DNA of 56,883 bases from an uncultured Oscillospiraceae bacterium. Its GTDB lineage: Bacteria > Bacillota > Clostridia > Oscillospirales > Oscillospiraceae. The position numbers were made by a program, and so were the translations under genes. Position 1 is the first letter of the stretch; the number at the start of each line of letters is the position of its first letter. The notes beneath the pieces were generated by a model. That model searched no databases. It saw only the letters and a list, made by a program, of their open reading frames with translations, and was not told where the DNA came from. Below, piece after piece: positions 22,252 through 31,323 of the stretch. The stretch spans positions 1 through 56,883 of the forward strand of contig CANRNU010000013.1 of the NCBI GenBank assembly GCA_947632005.1, read 5' to 3'.

Positions 22252-23517
22252 TCACTGCTCCGGTATCTGCGCCGGGACGGCCTTCACATACTCTCCGGAC
22301 ACATACCCCTCGCTGCCCTTATAGATCACCTGATACCAGCCGTCCTTCTGGCCCACATAGACCAACTGGGTCCCCTTGCTCACCGTGCCGAGCCGGTCGT
22401 GCTCCGTGCCGGGCCCTGTACGCACGTTCAGCTCCGCGGAGGCGGCGGCCACGCCGGCTGTTCCGTCCTCCGGGACGAGCCGCACGAGCTTTTCGGAGAC
22501 GTAGCCCACAGCGCCCTCGTATTCCACCTGATACCAGCCGTCCTCTTCGCCGGCACAGGCCAGCACCGTCCCAAGGGCAGCCGTCCCGAGGACCTCGCTG
22601 TCCGCATCCGGCGCGGACTGCACATTCACCTCCGCCGGGGCGATGAGCCAGGTCCCCTCCGCCGGGACCGCTTCCTCCGGGGCCCGGTCATGGCGGCCCG
22701 TCTCCAGTACCGGCTGACCGGCAGCACCGCCGCGCCTGTCCATGGGGACGCTGTCATTGCCGAAAAAGACGCCCTCGTCCCGGTCCACCCGAAGGTAGCT
22801 GTGCTGAAAATAACCGGTCCCCTCCAGCACATAGGCATCGGACCCATCCCACCGGACGCCGGGGCTGAAATAGCTCTCCGCCGGTCCTTCACAGGACGAG
22901 ACCGTATCGGTATAGACGATCTGGCCGCTCACCGCGCCGTCAGAAAAGTCAGCGATCTCCAGCTGCATATACCTGGCGCCGGGACCGGCGGTCTGTTCCG
23001 TCCACGTCCCCGACAGCGCCGTCCAGTCCTCCGTCTCGTCCAGGACCTCCGGCTCAGACTGGGCCGCCCAGGCGCTCTTGGCATAGCGGAAGGTCACTCG
23101 CTCCGTCCGCTCCACATCGCAGTATGTATGGGTCTCGGGATAGCGGTACTCCATCACCTGCACCCGGCCGCGGTCCTCCTCATGGCGCCCCAGCAGCTCT
23201 GTCCCCGCCGGCAGCATGGCCAGGGCCTCCTCGTCGGTAAGGGCGGGCGGCGCGCTGGACAGGACCACCACCGCCGTCACCGCCACGACCGCCACCGCGG
23301 CCAGGATCGCCAGCAGCACCATCCGCCCATGGGACAGCCGGGGCTTCCCGCTCTCCGGCTCCGGCACAGTTTCCAGCTCCGGCACAGCCTCCGGCCCCGG
23401 CACGATCTCCGGCTCCGATACAGTCTCCGGCTCCGGCGCAGCCGTCAGGGGCGCGCCGCAGTTGGCGCAGAACGCCGCATCCTCTATATTCTCCGTCCCA
23501 CAGCTCTTACAGATCAT
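22252..23517 (-). CDS. Zinc-ribbon, single-pass membrane protein with two SH3 domains
   Basis: 421 residues. Residues 1-21 are a zinc ribbon (CKSCG...CANCG). A low-complexity Pro/Glu-Val region with a repeating PEPE-type unit spans 27-56, and a membrane segment 66-88. A domain of unknown function follows (about 90-285), ending near FFGNDSVPMDRRGG. Two bacterial SH3 domains close the protein (about 300-350 and 360-415), each with DGWYQV...GYVS. SH3b domains usually bind cell-wall peptides, so the C-terminus is likely outside, with the zinc ribbon inside. It overlaps the upstream TPR lipoprotein gene by 4 bp (ATGA), so the two are translationally coupled and probably work together. Confidence 0.82.
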   Translation of the reverse strand: MICKSCGTENIEDAAFCANCGAPLTAAPEPETVSEPEIVPGPEAVPELETVPEPESGKPRLSHGRMVLLAILAAVAVVAVTAVVVLSSAPPALTDEEALAMLPAGTELLGRHEEDRGRVQVMEYRYPETHTYCDVERTERVTFRYAKSAWAAQSEPEVLDETEDWTALSGTWTEQTAGPGARYMQLEIADFSDGAVSGQIVYTDTVSSCEGPAESYFSPGVRWDGSDAYVLEGTGYFQHSYLRVDRDEGVFFGNDSVPMDRRGGAAGQPVLETGRHDRAPEEAVPAEGTWLIAPAEVNVQSAPDADSEVLGTAALGTVLACAGEEDGWYQVEYEGAVGYVSEKLVRLVPEDGTAGVAAASAELNVRTGPGTEHDRLGTVSKGTQLVYVGQKDGWYQVIYKGSEGYVSGEYVKAVPAQIPEQ

Positions 23518-25289
23518 TCCGCATCCTCCATCGTCTCCGGCGCGGTGTCCGACACGACCGGCGCGTACGCCGTCCCACAGAATACGTAGGTGCTCCCGGC
23601 AGTCTGGCCGTACACGATGCCGTCAGACAGGAGCGTCATGTAAAGGCTCTCCCCCATGGGGACCACCTCATACCGGTACGTCCCGGGCTCGTAGCCCTCG
23701 GCGGCCATGGTCATCGCCAGTTCCTGACCGTCCACGGCATACTCTCCGCTCTGCCGGCCAGAGGGCGTCCCGGGGAAATACCCTCCCTCGTCGGTGCAGG
23801 TCATGTCCCCCCCGAAGCGGATCGTCAGGGCAAACACCTCGGTGCTGTAGCCCATATCCATCAGCCCGGTCCAGCTGTCCCCGCTCAAGTGTCCGCACAG
23901 CGCCTCGTCTGCCGCGGTCACGTCCGCACCCAGCGTCAGCGGCGTCCCGAACACGAACTGCCCCGCCTCGTCAGCCAGCAGGGCTCTGTTCCCGTCCTCT
24001 GTCTGCTCCTGCAGCACACAGCCGGGCAGGCACAGGTACAGCCGCCCGTCCCGGAAGAAATGGTCCACATCCTCCAGTTTTTCCCATGTCCCGAAGCCGT
24101 CCGCCTCCGCCGGGACGGTCAGCTGTTCCTCGTCCAGCACCCATCCGGTCAGGAGCCGGAAGTAGTCCAGCAAAGCGTCCTCGCCCACCGGGAACAGCTC
24201 ATCCAGCACCGTATCGGCCCCGGCGGTATCCTCCGGCAGATGGCCCAGCATCGAGGCGGCGAGCTGCTCTGCCTGCCCGTAGCTCTCCCAGGTGCCGGTG
24301 GCGCCCTTCTCCTGGAGCGACGCGCGGTGATCCCGCGCCGCGGCCAGACCGGCGGTCTCCTCCTCGGTCAGGTCCTTCTCCACTGTCCAGGCCAGGGCCT
24401 CCATGAGGCCGTATGCCCTCTCATAGAGGGCCCCGGCGCCCGCCGCCTGGGTATCCTCTGTCCAGTTCAGCCGTCCGTCGGCCGCCTCACCCAGCAGCCC
24501 CCGCTGCCAGCGCTCATACATCTGCCGGTACGGGGTCTCCGCCAGCCGAAGCTCCAGTTCCCCGCCCTCCGCCGGTCCGGAGGCAAGCTGCGTGTAATAG
24601 CTGCCCCGGTCCGGGTCATAGGTCCAGTCATAGGTCCCGCCGTCCTCCGCCGTGATATGCAGGGCAAAGCCCTTGTTGTCATAGGTCAGCGGCTCCACGG
24701 CCCCTGTCTCCGGGGCCATGACACGGCCTGTGCCGTCCGGAAGGAACGCATAGTACCGGCTGTCCGGCGCGTCCATATACCAGGCGGACGCCGTCAGGAT
24801 CTCGCCCGTCAGCTCCGCCGCCTGGTCCCGGACCTGTTCCGCGTCCTCATCGGAGGCGGCGGCCATGGCGGTGCGCAGGTAGCTGAGCGCCTCGTCGATG
24901 GCGCCGGCGTCCAGCGCCGCCGTCCCCAGGGCCGTATAGACCTCATAAATATGCTCCCCCTGGGAGGGGTCCAGCTCCAGGGCTATCTCATAGTCCCGGA
25001 GGGCCAGACTCTTCATGTCGGGGCCGTCCTCCGCCTGTTCCTCCGCCAGGGCCATATAGCTGTCGGCACGGCCCAGATAGGCCGCGGCCTGGTCGTCTCC
25101 GGCCTCGATGGCCCGGGAAAACGCCTCCACAGCACTGGCATAGTCCCCCTGCCTCATAGCCTTTGTCCCGTCCTCGCGATAGGCCGGCGCCGGCGTGGCC
25201 TCGGGCGGCTGCGTCTCCGCCGTCCCGCCGCAGCCGGCCAGCCCCAGCGCCAGACAAAGCGCGGACAACAGTGCCAGTGTTTTCCTCAT
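23514..25289 (-). CDS. TPR-containing lipoprotein of unknown function
   Basis: 591 residues. Lipobox LGLAGC (Cys20). Residues about 38-160 hold TPR-like helix pairs (GTKAMRQGDYASAVEAFSRAIEAGD, LRDYEIALELDPSQ, AIDEALSYLRTAM). Beyond that is a long unrecognised region that includes beta-rich stretches with YYAFLPDGTGRVM and TYDWTYDPDRGSYYT. These resemble lipocalin-like META/expression-level domains, and a second such stretch near the C-terminus contains GTYRYEVVPMGESLYMTLLSDG. I do not recognise a named family. It is surface-anchored and is the first gene of a two-gene unit with the zinc-ribbon/SH3 protein. Its promoter is clear (25363-25391). Confidence 0.8.
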   Translation of the reverse strand: MRKTLALLSALCLALGLAGCGGTAETQPPEATPAPAYREDGTKAMRQGDYASAVEAFSRAIEAGDDQAAAYLGRADSYMALAEEQAEDGPDMKSLALRDYEIALELDPSQGEHIYEVYTALGTAALDAGAIDEALSYLRTAMAAASDEDAEQVRDQAAELTGEILTASAWYMDAPDSRYYAFLPDGTGRVMAPETGAVEPLTYDNKGFALHITAEDGGTYDWTYDPDRGSYYTQLASGPAEGGELELRLAETPYRQMYERWQRGLLGEAADGRLNWTEDTQAAGAGALYERAYGLMEALAWTVEKDLTEEETAGLAAARDHRASLQEKGATGTWESYGQAEQLAASMLGHLPEDTAGADTVLDELFPVGEDALLDYFRLLTGWVLDEEQLTVPAEADGFGTWEKLEDVDHFFRDGRLYLCLPGCVLQEQTEDGNRALLADEAGQFVFGTPLTLGADVTAADEALCGHLSGDSWTGLMDMGYSTEVFALTIRFGGDMTCTDEGGYFPGTPSGRQSGEYAVDGQELAMTMAAEGYEPGTYRYEVVPMGESLYMTLLSDGIVYGQTAGSTYVFCGTAYAPVVSDTAPETMEDAE

Positions 25290-25362
25290 ATCCTGTTCCC
25301 CCTGTATCTATCCCGGGATGTACGCCCGCCGGGGCGCACAGCGTTCGCATTTACATAATATT

Positions 25363-25391
25363 ATCGTACCACAACCGCTGGTATTCGTCAA
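25363..25391 (-). promoter_or_regulatory. Promoter of the TPR lipoprotein unit
   Basis: On the minus strand TTGACG (25386-25391), 17 bp, TACGAT (25363-25368). Confidence 0.7.
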
Positions 25392-25420
25392 GATTCGCCG
25401 GTCCCGGACAAACGGCAAGA

Positions 25421-25441
25421 GCCTGCCGGTCCACGGCAGGC
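25421..25441 (-). terminator. Hairpin after the opp operon
   Basis: GCCTGCCG/CGGCAGGC with a 5-nt loop lies 28 bp downstream of the last opp gene. On the minus strand it is followed by TCTTGCCGTTTG, a poor T-tract, so termination may be incomplete or Rho-dependent. Confidence 0.55.
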
Positions 25442-25468
25442 CCTATCCGATTCACCGGCCAGGGCCGG

Positions 25469-26401
25469 TCAGTTCCAGGCGCTGAACTCCTGGTCGGTGC
25501 ACTTGACGTAGTGGGTGCCCTCCACCAGGTGATAGACGCCCTGGTCATAGTCGATGCCGGAGGTCTTGTAGTCATAGCTCTCCGCCACCCGCTGCTTCTC
25601 CACCACCGGGTTGGGGGCCGGGATGGCCGACAGCAGGCTCCGGGTATAGGGGTGGACAGGATGGGCGAAGATCTCCTCCGTGGTCCCCGTCTCCAGCAGA
25701 TGCCCCAGGTGGAGCACGCCGATGCGGTCGGAGATGTACTTGACCATGCTCAGGTCATGGGCGATGAACAGGTAGGCCGTGCCGGTCTCTTCCTGGATGT
25801 CCTTCATCAGGTTCACCACCTGGGCCTGGATGGACACGTCCAGGGCGGAGATGCACTCGTCGGCAATGATGAGCTTGGGGTTCATGATGAGCGCCCGGGC
25901 GATGCCCACCCGCTGGCGCTGGCCGCCGGAGAACTGGTGGGGATAGCGGCTGGCGTGCTCGGGAGCAAGGCCCACCTTGGCCAGGATGGCCCGGATCATC
26001 TCGCTCCGCTCGGCAGAGCTCTTATACATATGGTGGATGTCCAGCCCCTCGCCGATGATGTCCTCCACCTTCTTCCGGGGGTTCAGGGACGCCATGGGGT
26101 CCTGGAAAATCATCTGCATCTGGGTGCGCAGGTTTTTCTGGTCGGCGCTCTTCATTTTGCCGGAGATGTCCATGCCGTTGAAGCGGATGGTCCCGGCTGT
26201 GGGGTCATACAGCCGGATGACGCTCCGGCCAATGGTGGACTTGCCCGACCCGGACTCGCCCACCAGACCGTAGGTCTCTCCGGGGTATATCTCGAAATCC
26301 ACGTTTTCCACGGCCTTCACGGTAAAGGTACGGCTGACCCGGAAATACTGCTTCAGGCCCTTCACCTGCAGAAGGGGTTCGGCGTTATAGTTCACTGCCA
26401 T
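25469..26401 (-). CDS. oppF: Oligopeptide ABC transporter ATP-binding protein OppF-like
   Basis: 310 residues. Walker [11 protein letters not shown]-loop MIFQDPMASLNPR, signature FSGGQRQRVGIARAL, Walker B LIIADECISALD, switch His in FIAHDLSM. The C-terminal extension HPVHPYTRSLLSAIP is the oligopeptide-type TOBE-like tail. It powers peptide uptake together with OppD. In the Walker B segment the usual DEP reads DEC, a common variant in this subfamily. The start overlaps the oppD end by 17 bp, RBS AGGAGG. Last gene of the operon. Confidence 0.95.
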   Translation of the reverse strand: MAVNYNAEPLLQVKGLKQYFRVSRTFTVKAVENVDFEIYPGETYGLVGESGSGKSTIGRSVIRLYDPTAGTIRFNGMDISGKMKSADQKNLRTQMQMIFQDPMASLNPRKKVEDIIGEGLDIHHMYKSSAERSEMIRAILAKVGLAPEHASRYPHQFSGGQRQRVGIARALIMNPKLIIADECISALDVSIQAQVVNLMKDIQEETGTAYLFIAHDLSMVKYISDRIGVLHLGHLLETGTTEEIFAHPVHPYTRSLLSAIPAPNPVVEKQRVAESYDYKTSGIDYDQGVYHLVEGTHYVKCTDQEFSAWN

Positions 26402-27479
26402 GCTTGCGTGCCTCCTCCTTCATCCGTTCGATGCGTGCCTTCAGCTCCGGGGGCATCTCCACCTTGGGCGCGCGCGGGTCAAGCAGCCAGCTGGCCACGA
26501 AGTGGTCCTCGGTGAGCTGGAACATGGGCGGCTCCGCCTTGTCATCCACCTTCAAAGCGTACCGGTTCCGGGGCGCAAAGGCGTCGCCGGTCTTCTCATA
26601 CAGCAGGTTGGGCGGCGAGCCGGGGATGGTGTAAAGCCGCTCGTCCGCCGTATCCAGGTCCGGCATGGCGGACAGCAGGCCCCAGGTATAGGGATGGCGG
26701 GGATCATAGAAGATCTCGTTGATGGTGCCCTTTTCCACGATCTTGCCCGCATACATCACGTTCACATAGTCGGCCACCTTCGCCACCACGCCCAGGTCAT
26801 GGGTGATGTAGATGACGGAGATGCCCCGCTCCTTCTGGAGCCGGCGGATGAGCTCGATGATCTTGGCCTGGATGGTCACATCCAGGGCCGTGGTGGGCTC
26901 GTCGCAGATGAGAAGGTCCGGGTCGCAGCTGAGGGCGATGGCGATGACCACCCGCTGGCGCATGCCGCCGGAGAGCTGATGGGGATAGTTCTTCATCCGC
27001 TTTTCCGGATCGTCGATGCCCACTTCTTTCAAAAGGTCGATGGCCTTCTGCCACGCCTCCGCCTTGGGCGTCTTATAGTGCCAGATCATGCCCTCCATGA
27101 TCTGCTTGCCGATGGTCATGGTGGGGTTCAGGCTGGTCATAGGGTCCTGGAACACCATGGCGATGCGCCGGCCATTGATGTGGCTGCGTATCCACTTCTT
27201 GTCCTTGGTCAGGATGTCCACGCTGGCGGGAGAGCCGTCGGCCAGGTGGTGGTAGTTGAACTGGATGGTGCCCCGGTTCACGGTGGCGTTGCTGGCCAGG
27301 ATGCCCATGGCCGCCTTCATGGTGACGGATTTTCCCGAGCCGGACTCCCCCACGATGGCCACGGTCTCCCCTTTGTACAGGTCGATGTCCACGCCTCGGA
27401 TGGCATGGACCGTGCCAGCCGTGGTCCTGAAGGAGATGTCCAGGTCCTTTATATCAAGTATCTTTTCTTTCTCAGCCAT
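26385..27479 (-). CDS. oppD: Oligopeptide ABC transporter ATP-binding protein OppD-like
   Basis: 364 residues from ATG 27479 (GAGGT RBS); a GTG two codons upstream is possible. Walker [24 protein letters not shown], signature [15 protein letters not shown], Walker [13 protein letters not shown], switch YITHDLGV. C-terminal [13 protein letters not shown] and IPGSPPNLL are the peptide-transporter tail; cysteine residues of the 4Fe-4S type seen in some DppD proteins are absent. It forms the ATPase heterodimer with the downstream OppF-like protein. Confidence 0.95.
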   Translation of the reverse strand: MAEKEKILDIKDLDISFRTTAGTVHAIRGVDIDLYKGETVAIVGESGSGKSVTMKAAMGILASNATVNRGTIQFNYHHLADGSPASVDILTKDKKWIRSHINGRRIAMVFQDPMTSLNPTMTIGKQIMEGMIWHYKTPKAEAWQKAIDLLKEVGIDDPEKRMKNYPHQLSGGMRQRVVIAIALSCDPDLLICDEPTTALDVTIQAKIIELIRRLQKERGISVIYITHDLGVVAKVADYVNVMYAGKIVEKGTINEIFYDPRHPYTWGLLSAMPDLDTADERLYTIPGSPPNLLYEKTGDAFAPRNRYALKVDDKAEPPMFQLTEDHFVASWLLDPRAPKVEMPPELKARIERMKEEARKHGSEL

Positions 27480-27488
27480 GGTCACACC

Positions 27489-28553
27489 TCACATTTCCTT
27501 CATCTTGGGGTCCAGGGCCTCCCGCAGACCGTCTGCCACCAGGTTGAAGCTGAACATGAGAAGCGCCATCACCACCACCGGCGGGATGATCTGATAGGGG
27601 TGGGTGGTGAAGCTGTTGTAGCCGTCGGAGATCAGCGAGCCCAGAGAGCAGCGGGGCACGGGGATGCCCAGGCCAACGAAGCTCAAAAATGCCTCGGTGA
27701 AGATGGCGGTGGGGATGGAGAACATCACCTGGGTGATGATGGGGCCGATGATGTTGGGCAGGATCTCCTTGAAGATGATGAAGAATTTGCCCGCCCCCAG
27801 GGTCCGGGAGGCCAGGACGAACTCCTGTTCCTTCAGCTTCAGCATCTCCGCCCGGGCGATGCGGCTCATGCCCACCCATTCCGTGAGCATCAGGGCAAAG
27901 ATGATGGTCAGCATGCCCGGCTCCAGCACCAGCAGCAGCAGCGTCACGATGACCAGCCGGGGGATGCCGTTCATGATCTCCAGGAACCGCTGCATGAGCA
28001 TATCCACCTTGCCGCCGAAGTAGCCGGAGATGAGGCCGTAGCTCATGCCGATGACCATGTCGATGAGGGCCGCGGCGGCGGCGATGATGAGGCTGACCCG
28101 GGTACCGGACCAGGTACGGGTCCAGATATCCCGGCCGAAGTTGTCGCTGCCGAACCAGTAGTAGACATCCTCAAAGCCCTTGTCAAGATAGTTGTTGACG
28201 GACTTGGAGCCGGTGGTGGTGCGCATGGTCTCGCTGCCGTCCATGATCCCGAACTTCTCCAGCGCGGCCACCCGGGGCGCCAGGTTCTTCTGGGTCAGGG
28301 TCTGGCCGGAGTAGGTGTACTCGTTCATGCCGGGTCCCACCACCGCCATGAGGGTGATGATGATAATGAGCAACATGCCCAGCACGGCGCTCTTCTTCCG
28401 GAAGAAGCGGATGAAAACGTCCTTCCAGTAGCTCTGGGAGGCAAAGTTGGAGTCCAGGGCCAGCTCGCCGTTTTCATTTTTCAGGACGAAGTCCTCGGCC
28501 ACAGGCACATAGGGCACAGCCGCCACGGCCATAGCCGGTCGTTTGTTCTCCAT
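27489..28553 (-). CDS. oppC: Oligopeptide ABC transporter permease OppC-like
   Basis: 354 residues. A cytoplasmic N-terminal stretch (about 50 residues) precedes the first membrane helix (SAVLGMLLIIIITLMAVVGPG). An external loop then carries WFGSDNFGRDIWTRTWSGTR, the hallmark of OppC/DppC. The EAA-like loop reads EMLKLKEQEFVLASRTLGAG...HILPN-type (here FKEILPNIIGPI). I use ATG 28553 (MENKRPAM), 1 bp after the oppB stop; its GGAGGG RBS is inside oppB. The next upstream in-frame start would lie well inside oppB. Confidence 0.95.
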   Translation of the reverse strand: MENKRPAMAVAAVPYVPVAEDFVLKNENGELALDSNFASQSYWKDVFIRFFRKKSAVLGMLLIIIITLMAVVGPGMNEYTYSGQTLTQKNLAPRVAALEKFGIMDGSETMRTTTGSKSVNNYLDKGFEDVYYWFGSDNFGRDIWTRTWSGTRVSLIIAAAAALIDMVIGMSYGLISGYFGGKVDMLMQRFLEIMNGIPRLVIVTLLLLVLEPGMLTIIFALMLTEWVGMSRIARAEMLKLKEQEFVLASRTLGAGKFFIIFKEILPNIIGPIITQVMFSIPTAIFTEAFLSFVGLGIPVPRCSLGSLISDGYNSFTTHPYQIIPPVVVMALLMFSFNLVADGLREALDPKMKEM

Positions 28554-28554
28554 A

Positions 28555-29490
28555 TCAGTCGCCCTCCTTTGCCAGCCGGATGCGGGGGTCGATGATGCCG
28601 TAAAGGATATCCACAACCAGCATGATGCCGATGTACATGGCCGAATAGATGAAGCTCAGGGAGATGACCACATTGTAGTCGTTGGATTGGATGGCGTTCA
28701 CCAGAAGGCTGCCCACGCCGGGGATGGCGAAGATCTTCTCCACCACCAGCGAGCCGGTCATCAGGTCCACGATCAGGGGCGCCAGCACGGTCACGATGGG
28801 GATGAGGGCGTTTCGCAGGGCGTGGCGGAAGATGAGCGCCGGCCCGGAGATGCCCTTGCTCTCCGCCAGGAGCATATAGTCGCTGTCCAGTACCTCCAGC
28901 ATCTCCGTACGGGTGAACCGGGCGATGGACGCCATGGTGAACATAGAAAGGGCGATGCTGGGCAGCACGCTGGACTGGGTGGCCAGCTGGGCGTTATAGA
29001 GCATGGGGAACCACTGCATGCGGAATCCCAGCACATAGCTCAGGCCCAGGGCGAACACATAGGAGGGCACCGACACGCCGATGACGGAGATGATGGTCGC
29101 CAGGGTGTCCCAGAATGTATCGTGCTTCAGCGCGGCGATGAGGCCCAGGATCAGCCCCAGGATCGCTCCCAGGGACACCGCCGCGCCGCCGATGCCGATG
29201 GAGATGGGCAGGCGGGTCTCGATGAGCTGGGAGATGGGGGTGTTCTTGGAGATGTTGTAGCTGACGCCGTAATCTCCTTTCAGCATGTTCCCCACATAGC
29301 GGAAGAACTGCACGACCACCGGCTGGTCCAGTCCGTACTTGGCGTACAGGGCCGCCCGCTGGTCATCGTTCAGCTTCTCGTCGTTGAAGGGGGAGCCGGG
29401 CATCAGCTGCATCAGGATGAACAGCACCAGCAGGATCGCCAGCAATGTGAACAGCGATGTCAGCAGCCTCTTGAGGGTGTATTTCTTCAC
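28555..29490 (-). CDS. oppB: Oligopeptide ABC transporter permease OppB-like
   Basis: 311 residues with the OppB/DppB pattern: an N-terminal helix (LKRLLTSLFTLLAILLVLFIL), MPGSPF, YGLDQPVVVQFFRYVGNMLKGDYGVSY, ETRLPISIGIGG, and the EAA loop ARFTRTEMLEVLDSDYMLLAESKG...HALRNALIP. It makes the translocation pore with OppC. Start ATG follows AAAGGAGGCAACCGTG. A 141-bp gap full of stem-loops separates it from the upstream binding-protein gene. Confidence 0.95.
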   Translation of the reverse strand: MKKYTLKRLLTSLFTLLAILLVLFILMQLMPGSPFNDEKLNDDQRAALYAKYGLDQPVVVQFFRYVGNMLKGDYGVSYNISKNTPISQLIETRLPISIGIGGAAVSLGAILGLILGLIAALKHDTFWDTLATIISVIGVSVPSYVFALGLSYVLGFRMQWFPMLYNAQLATQSSVLPSIALSMFTMASIARFTRTEMLEVLDSDYMLLAESKGISGPALIFRHALRNALIPIVTVLAPLIVDLMTGSLVVEKIFAIPGVGSLLVNAIQSNDYNVVISLSFIYSAMYIGIMLVVDILYGIIDPRIRLAKEGD

Positions 29491-29504
29491 GGTTGCCTCC
29501 TTTT

Positions 29505-29625
29505 GGCTTGTCGGAAGAATGGCAACATGCCTCCGGGGGAGGTTGCCATTTTTCAGACAAGCCCTTATGAAAAGGCCGCGCCAAAGTTATCCACTTCGGC
29601 GCGGCCGGACTTTAACACTTCGTGT
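29505..29625 (-). other. Stem-loop cluster between oppA-like and oppB-like genes
   Basis: Three structures are visible. A compound hairpin has an outer pair GGCTTGTC/GACAAGCC, an inner pair AATGGCAAC/GTTGCCATT and a core CCTCC/GGAGG, at about 29505-29572. A second is GGCCGCGCC/GGCGCGGCC, at about 29574-29606. A small one, AACAC/GTGTT, lies at about 29613-29625. On the minus strand they follow the binding-protein stop. Such structures commonly hold up 3' decay and lower read-through, so the binding protein is made in excess over the permease. That role here is inferred. Confidence 0.65.
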
Positions 29626-29631
29626 TGGATT

Positions 29632-31257
29632 TTAGCCCTCTTTGACCACGTTCTTGAACACGCGGTTCAGAGCGCAGGGGTGATGCTCGATGCCGGTGAC
29701 GGAGGAAGAGATCATCTCCGCGTTGGCCTGGGTGTACAGGGGGAAGATCACGGCATCGGCCATGACCAGCTCCTCGGCGTCGTACAGAGCCGCCCAGCGG
29801 CCTTCGGGATCGGTGCAGAGGTCGCCGGTGGTGCACTCGTCGATGATGGCGTCATAGTCAGCGTTGCTCCAGAAGCCGTAGTTGTTGGAGTTGTCGGTGA
29901 CCCACATGCCCAGATAGGTCATGGGATCGGCATAGTCGGGACCCCAGCGGGTCAGACCCAGCTGGAAGTTGCCGTTCTGCATATCCTCCACGCGCTGCTT
30001 CTTGGGCTCCACGGTCAGGTTGACGGTCAGGCCGGGCAAGGTGGTCTCCCACTGCTCCTTCAGCACGGCGGCGACCTTCTGGGGGGCGTCATCCGCGTCC
30101 ACGACCATATCCAGCTCCAGGGAGTCGATGCCCAGCTCCTCCAGGCCGGCAGTCCAGCACTCGGCGGCCTTCTCGGCGTCGTCGGCGCAGTAATCGGCGA
30201 ACTTGGTCTGGTCACCGGAGAAGTCGGAGCCGTCCGGGCCGGTGGCGAACTGCAGAGGCACAGCGGTGTAGGTGGGGATGGAGCCGTCCATCAGGACAGA
30301 CTCGGTGATGGCCACGCGGTCGATGGCGTAGGTCAGAGCCATGCGGATGTTCAGGTTGGCCAGCTCAGGCACGTCCTTGATGTTGGGGCTGACATACCAC
30401 AGGTAGCCGGCGCCCACGGTGAGGAACTCGGGGTCGTCCTTGACCTGCTCCACCTGCTCGCCGTTGACGAGAACGGTGTCAAGCGCGCCGGTCTGATAGC
30501 TCATAAGAGCCTGCTGGGAATCCTGGATGAGCTGATAGCTCACGCCGGCGATCTGGATCTTATCGGCGTCGTAGTAGTCGGGGTTCTTGGTCATGTGGAA
30601 GGCGGTGGCGGCGGGCTCATAGGAGTCCAGCACGAACGCGCCGTTGGAGAGGACCGTCTCGGGGCTGGTGCCGAAGGTGTCGCCCACCTCGTTATAGAAG
30701 GCCTCGTTCACGGGGTAGAAGGTGGGGAAGTACATCAGGCTCAGGAAGTAGCTGACGGGCACGTTCAAGGTGACCTCCAGGGTATTCGCGTCCACAGCCT
30801 TGACGCCCAGCTCGCTGACGTCCTTTTCGCCGGCGATGATCTCGGCGGCATTGACCACCTGGCCGATGTCGCTGAGCATGTAGGAATACTCAGATGCGTT
30901 GGCGGGGTCCACAGCGCGCTGCCAGCCAAAGACGAAGTCGGCGGCGGTGACAGGCTCGCCGTTGCTCCACATCGCGTCCTCGCGGATATGGAAGGTGTAG
31001 ACGGTGCCGTCGTCGGAGATATCCCAGCTCTCAGCAATGGCGGGGATAGCGCCGCCCTCGGCGTCCATCTGGGTCAGGCCGTCGGTGTAGCCGGCGATGA
31101 CCTCGAAGGAGGTGCCGTCGGTGGCGATCTGGGGGTCCAGGGACTCCACGGGGGTCTCGATCATCACGTTCAGATCGGAGCCCTCGTCGGCCATAGCCAC
31201 GACGCCCAGAGACAGGACCATCGCGAGAGCCAGGACCAGAGAGAGAAGCTTCTTCAT
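29632..31257 (-). CDS. oppA: Oligopeptide ABC transporter substrate-binding protein OppA-like
   Basis: 541 residues. The signal peptide MKKLLSLVLALAMVLSLGVV ends in AMA-DE with no lipobox cysteine. SBP_bac_5 fold: VESLDPQIATDGTSFEVIAGYTDGL, DGTVYTFHIREDAMWSNGEPVTAADFVFGWQR begins the family signature, NIRMALTYAIDR, LGLTRWGPDYADPMTYLGMW, and WAALYDAEELVMADAVIFPLY. This profile is close to OppA-type peptide binders. It heads the operon with oppB, C, D and F. RBS GGAGGAACC precedes the ATG. Confidence 0.94.
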   Translation of the reverse strand: MKKLLSLVLALAMVLSLGVVAMADEGSDLNVMIETPVESLDPQIATDGTSFEVIAGYTDGLTQMDAEGGAIPAIAESWDISDDGTVYTFHIREDAMWSNGEPVTAADFVFGWQRAVDPANASEYSYMLSDIGQVVNAAEIIAGEKDVSELGVKAVDANTLEVTLNVPVSYFLSLMYFPTFYPVNEAFYNEVGDTFGTSPETVLSNGAFVLDSYEPAATAFHMTKNPDYYDADKIQIAGVSYQLIQDSQQALMSYQTGALDTVLVNGEQVEQVKDDPEFLTVGAGYLWYVSPNIKDVPELANLNIRMALTYAIDRVAITESVLMDGSIPTYTAVPLQFATGPDGSDFSGDQTKFADYCADDAEKAAECWTAGLEELGIDSLELDMVVDADDAPQKVAAVLKEQWETTLPGLTVNLTVEPKKQRVEDMQNGNFQLGLTRWGPDYADPMTYLGMWVTDNSNNYGFWSNADYDAIIDECTTGDLCTDPEGRWAALYDAEELVMADAVIFPLYTQANAEMISSSVTGIEHHPCALNRVFKNVVKEG

Positions 31258-31323
31258 AGTGGTTCCTCCAAAATAAAATATGTGGAACAGGGGTCAAAGC
31301 GCCCCGGGTCCTCAGAGAACATC

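Noticed and set aside
27489-28616. Longer oppC start at 28616
   Set aside because: It would lie inside oppB and add a non-conserved segment; ATG 28553 has a good RBS and 1-bp spacing.
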